64,000 nucleotides of DNA, taken from Mycoplasma haemofelis str. Langford 1. Its GTDB lineage: Bacteria > Bacillota_I > Bacilli_A > Mycoplasmatales > Mycoplasmoidaceae. The notes under the pieces were generated by a model, which worked only from the letters and a program-made list of their open reading frames with translations, searched no databases and was not told the origin of the DNA. This document shows positions 61,382 to 64,000 of this stretch, one piece after another; the stretch's first letter is position 1; every line of letters begins with the position of its first letter. A program made the translations under genes and the position numbers. The stretch is taken from positions 558,001 to 622,000 of the forward strand of contig NC_014970.1 in the NCBI RefSeq assembly GCF_000200735.1, in the 5' to 3' direction.

Positions 61382-62019
61382 TGTCTAAGACTCTAGCAGC
61401 TGCCTTGGCAGGATTAGGAACTGCCGGAGTAGGTGGTGGTATTTATCTCGCCAATAGAGATACCACCTCTCCAGTTGAAAAAGAAACCCTTAAATCTAAA
61501 CTTGTAAAGGATCGATATACTCCCCTAAGCTCAAGCAATTCTGATCATCAGACCCATTGAGATAAGTCTTTAGAAAAGTACAAAGTTAAACATAACAATC
61601 AACCTTCTTACACCGATGCAAAACTAAAAGAGATGTGTAATGGTCTTTTTGAAAAGGAGAATATCAAAGATGAAGATTACAAGATTGCACGAAAGTACTG
61701 TGTAGTTCCTAGGAAGATCTCTGAGAGATTATCAGATCTTAAAATTAAAGCATTAAGCACAACCGGATCCGAGGATGGGGTAGCTGAGAAGTGGAAGAAG
61801 TTAGCGGGAGAATATAAAAATAAAGGAACCGGAGATAAGCAACTGAACGGATTAACCCATTCTACCGTTAAAGATACGGGAGATGAATTAAAGAATAAGT
61901 GTGGAGAAGTTTTCGACAAGGAACACTGGGAGGAGAACTATGATTCCCTATTGGATAATGCAAAACTCTGATGCACAGAAGAAGGCTTTAATCGGCTTCC
62001 TGTTACAGAAAAACAATAA
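61381..62019 (+). CDS. Two-module four-Cys paralog, subfamily K with R-type anchor
   Basis: 212 residues. Anchor LAAALAGLGTAGVGGGIYLANRD resembles the GGGIYLLNKD of R genes 58239 and 62019, whereas the body is K: LKEMCNGLFEKEN, ARKYCVVPRKISERL, LKNKCGEVFDKEHWEENYDSL, KLWCTEEGFNRLP. A likely product of recombination between subfamilies. Stop overlaps the next ATG by one base. Confidence 0.89.
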
Positions 62020-62669
62020 TGTCTAAATTAGCACTTGCATCCCTTTCGGGGCTTGGAGGGGCTGCTGGTATCGGAGGTGGAATTTATCTACTAAATAAGG
62101 ATTCTAAAAGTCCAGTCGCAACCAAGGAGGCATCAGAAACCATACAGTCTAAATTACAAAAAGAGAAATTTAAAATACTGGATATTGGTGCGTCTGAATG
62201 AGGAGAAATTAAAGACAAATATAACTCTTTAAAAAGCGATGCTTCCAAGGTGTTTAATGTTTCCAGCGATGAATTAAATGAGCATGCATTGAAGGATTTA
62301 TGCAAGGAGCATCTGAATAAATCCGAATTTGATGATGCCCTTTACTCCAAAGTAAAAAGATGATGTGTCACTCCGGTTACGGTCTCTAGTCATTTAAGCA
62401 ATTGAGGATTAACTTCTTTATCTACAGACAGCTCAAATAACAATAACCAAAAGGAATTAACTGCTTTAGCCAAGAAATACGCCACTGCCGATAACAAGAT
62501 AAAGGGAGTGGATACCTTGGAGAGCGAGCAATGGAGAAGCCTTCAAACCAAGTGTAAAGATATTGGGGGTAAGAAGAATTACGATGATGATTTTGATTCC
62601 CTCTTTGAATCTTCCAAAACTTGATGCACAACAGAGGGCTTTAATGCTCTTCCTAAGGAAAATAAATAA
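62019..62669 (+). CDS. Two-module four-Cys paralog, subfamily R with K-type C-terminus
   Basis: 216 residues. Anchor LASLSGLGGAAGIGGGIYLLNKD, as in 58239. Cys in LKDLCKEHLNKSEFDD, VKRWCVTPVTVSSHL, LQTKCKDIGGKKNYDDDFDSL and SKTWCTTEGFNALPKENK. The last 12 residues (TEGFN(A)LP) are K-type, absent from 58239. Eight TGA or TGG Trp; the first two WC are TGA. Confidence 0.89.
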
Positions 62670-63307
62670 TGTCTAAGATTGCGGCCGCATCAACTCTGGG
62701 AGTGGGTGCAGCGGGAGCTGGTGGATTTGGAGCGTATCATTTCTATTTCAAAGAATCTCCTTCAGAGGACAAGAGTTTAAGAGCCAAATTAATTTCCGAA
62801 AGATACATCCCATTAGAACTGGAAGGAAATAAGCATCAAGACCATTGAACAAGTTCCTTATCTCAATACAAAAGTAAGCACTCAGATAAAAATCAGTGGA
62901 GTGAAGTTGAACTTAAGAACTTGTGTTCTGGATTTTTTAAGAAAGATGAAATTATCGAGAAGGATTACAACGAGGCCAGAAAGTATTGCGTAGTTCCTAG
63001 AAAGATCTCGGAGAGGCTTTCAGATTTAAGCATCAAAGTACTAGATACCGGAGAAACTAAGGATACCGACAAGTGAACTAAATTATCCGAAGAATATAAG
63101 AAGAGCAAGACAGGCTTTAAGAAGCTACACGACTTAGAAACATCTGGAATTCAAAGTTCTGATTCTACGGATAAGACCCTTAAAGATAAGTGTGTTGCTG
63201 TTTTTGATATGAATCATTGAACTGAGAACTACGATTCCTTACTGGAAGCCTCAAGAATTTGATGTACAGAATCTGGATTTAATAGCCTTCCTAAAGAAGT
63301 TAAATAA
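62669..63307 (+). CDS. Two-module four-Cys paralog, subfamily K with R-type N-terminus
   Basis: 212 residues. N-terminus LGVGAAGAGGFGAYHFYF then SEDKSLRAKLISERYIPL, closely matching the R gene 59481. Body is K: LKNLCSGFFKKDE, ARKYCVVPRKISERL, LKDKCVAVFDMNHWTENYDSL, SRIWCTESGFNSLPK. Best single example of a swapped 5' end in the array. Confidence 0.89.
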
Positions 63308-63933
63308 TGTCTAAATTAGCTGCTGCATCAATGGCAGGACTAGGTGCAGCTGGAGCAAGTGGCTTTGGAGCATACCACCTTTACTCTCAAAAGCCCAAAC
63401 ATGAGATTAAGACCATCCAAGACAAGTTGGTATCGGAGGGATTTAAGATTTTGCAAAAATCAGAGCAATCACATTGAACTACATTGAAAGGCGAGTACAA
63501 CAAAATTAAGACAGATACCAATAAAGCTTTTGCAACCACCAACACAGACATAAATGAAGATGGTCTTAAGGCTTTATGTGAAGAATTCTTAAAGAAGGAA
63601 AAAGAAGATTCTTCTTACTCCAAAGCCAAAAGGTGATGTGTAGTTCCAGTGTCTGTAACTCATCATTTAACTAATCTAGGTTTTACTGCTCTTAATACGG
63701 AAGGAGCCGGAAGTCAGACTACTTGAGAGGGGTTAGTTAGCGAATATGAGGATTCTAAGAATTCAAGTCATAAGATATCTGGTTTGGATACATTGGCTGA
63801 CACCAAATGGGAGAAGATAAGAGATAAGTGTAAGGAGATTATGGCCAAGCAGAACTACGATGATAGCTTTGATACTAATTTGGAATCTTCTAAGAGATGG
63901 TGCGTATCTAAAACTTTAGGAGTAGGCTCCTAA
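63307..63933 (+). CDS. Two-module four-Cys paralog, subfamily R
   Basis: 208 residues. Anchor ASMAGLGAAGASGFGAYHLYS; IQDKLVSEGFKILQKSEQSHW. Cys in LKALCEEFLKKEKED, AKRWCVVPVSVTHHL, IRDKCKEIMAKQNYDDSFD and SKRWCVSKTLGVGS. Last complete gene. 10 bases before the next ATG. Confidence 0.9.
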
Positions 63934-63943
63934 TTCCGAAGTC

Positions 63944-64000
63944 ATGCCAACCTTTATGCAGGTGTTAACGGGAGCTGGTGCTACTGCCGGAGTCTCCACA
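63944..64000 (+). CDS. Start of another paralog (cut by window end)
   Basis: ATG at 63944 and 19 codons: MPTFMQVLTGAGATAGVST, a typical Gly/Ala/Thr hydrophobic anchor. The subfamily cannot be assigned. The array evidently continues beyond the window. Confidence 0.7.
   Translation, partial: MPTFMQVLTGAGATAGVST

Noticed and set aside
1..64000. Apparent fragmentation of most genes at TGA, as if the region were full of pseudogenes
   Set aside because: TGA falls at conserved Trp positions (before Cys, in W-x2-L module starts) and the frame continues to a TAA/TAG that abuts the next gene. Genetic code 4 explains it.
1..64000. CRISPR arrays, tRNA/rRNA genes, insertion sequences or prophage
   Set aside because: No regularly spaced repeats, no cloverleaf or rRNA-like stretch, no transposase or phage protein found in any frame. 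Repetition is at the gene level only.

Overview
The window is from a hemotropic mycoplasma (haemoplasma), most like the Mycoplasma haemofelis / M. haemocanis group. Three things point there. TGA must be read as tryptophan (genetic code 4): nearly every gene has in-frame TGA, very often in a Lys/Arg-Trp-Cys motif written tgatgt or tgatgc. The DNA is AT-rich. Almost the whole 64 kb is packed with paralogous genes of about 200 codons that start with a Gly/Ala-rich hydrophobic segment, the hallmark of haemoplasma genomes. The species is an inference. All coordinates below use code 4; under the standard code most of these genes look broken. I see no tRNA, rRNA, CRISPR array, insertion sequence or metabolic gene, and no gap between genes longer than about 200 bp (the longest is 7761-7954).

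The dominant gene type. About 70 genes encode 190-280 residue proteins with one shared plan: a short N-terminal signal-anchor-like segment, then two successive modules. Each module runs from a W-x2-L/F-x3-Y-like start to one Cys (often K-x-C or GC) and then a second Cys, usually in a WC or YC dipeptide. This gives four conserved Cys per protein. They are probably surface or secreted proteins; their function is unknown. For reference I group them by sequence markers: A (EFAKYC), B, C (KRWCVEP), D (LHKQGC..IY), E (IKKWC), F (AYPHIFPE), G (CTRENLITKL), H and P (WC..TL.EQI), I (WCVIY), K (CVVPRKIS), M (minus-strand cluster, often with Pro/Ala/Lys tails), N (KYEFET), R (CVVPVTVS). These labels are mine.

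Layout. 1-2962 (+): A, B, C, D, E. 2949-7760 (-): seven M genes. 7955-8560 (+): N. 8557-11874 (-): P, M, G, D and a divergent gene. 12039-16075: single genes on alternating strands, including a DUF31 trypsin-like protease (13043-14470) and half of a divergent Cys-rich pair (15128-16075 and 16138-17148). 17165-28675 is a second, diverged copy of 1-11205 with the same order and orientations, apart from gains, losses and one order swap. 28739-30077 (+): two more four-Cys genes. 30118-34866 is a different locus: two related membrane proteins and two tiny membrane proteins on the plus strand, facing two related coiled-coil/membrane proteins of about 450 residues on the minus strand. 34867 to the end is one uninterrupted plus-strand array of about 40 genes. 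It consists of reshuffled F-G-H-E-A-C-D units, a run of D genes, a tandem array of four 160-residue proteins of another family (52409-54344), and a K/R array (56940-63933).

Working together. Within arrays genes overlap by one base (TAATG) or lie within a few bases, so they are probably co-transcribed and translationally coupled. Promoters most likely sit in the few divergent gaps (7761-7954, 11875-12038, 13001-13042, 16076-16137, 28676-28738). Two genes are clearly frame-disrupted by short tandem duplications (11 bp at 21941-21962, 7 bp at 48750-48763) and a third has a frameshifted tail (about 9240-9256). Together with the block duplications and mosaic N-termini, this suggests a family that diversifies by duplication, recombination and decay, as expected for host-facing antigens.
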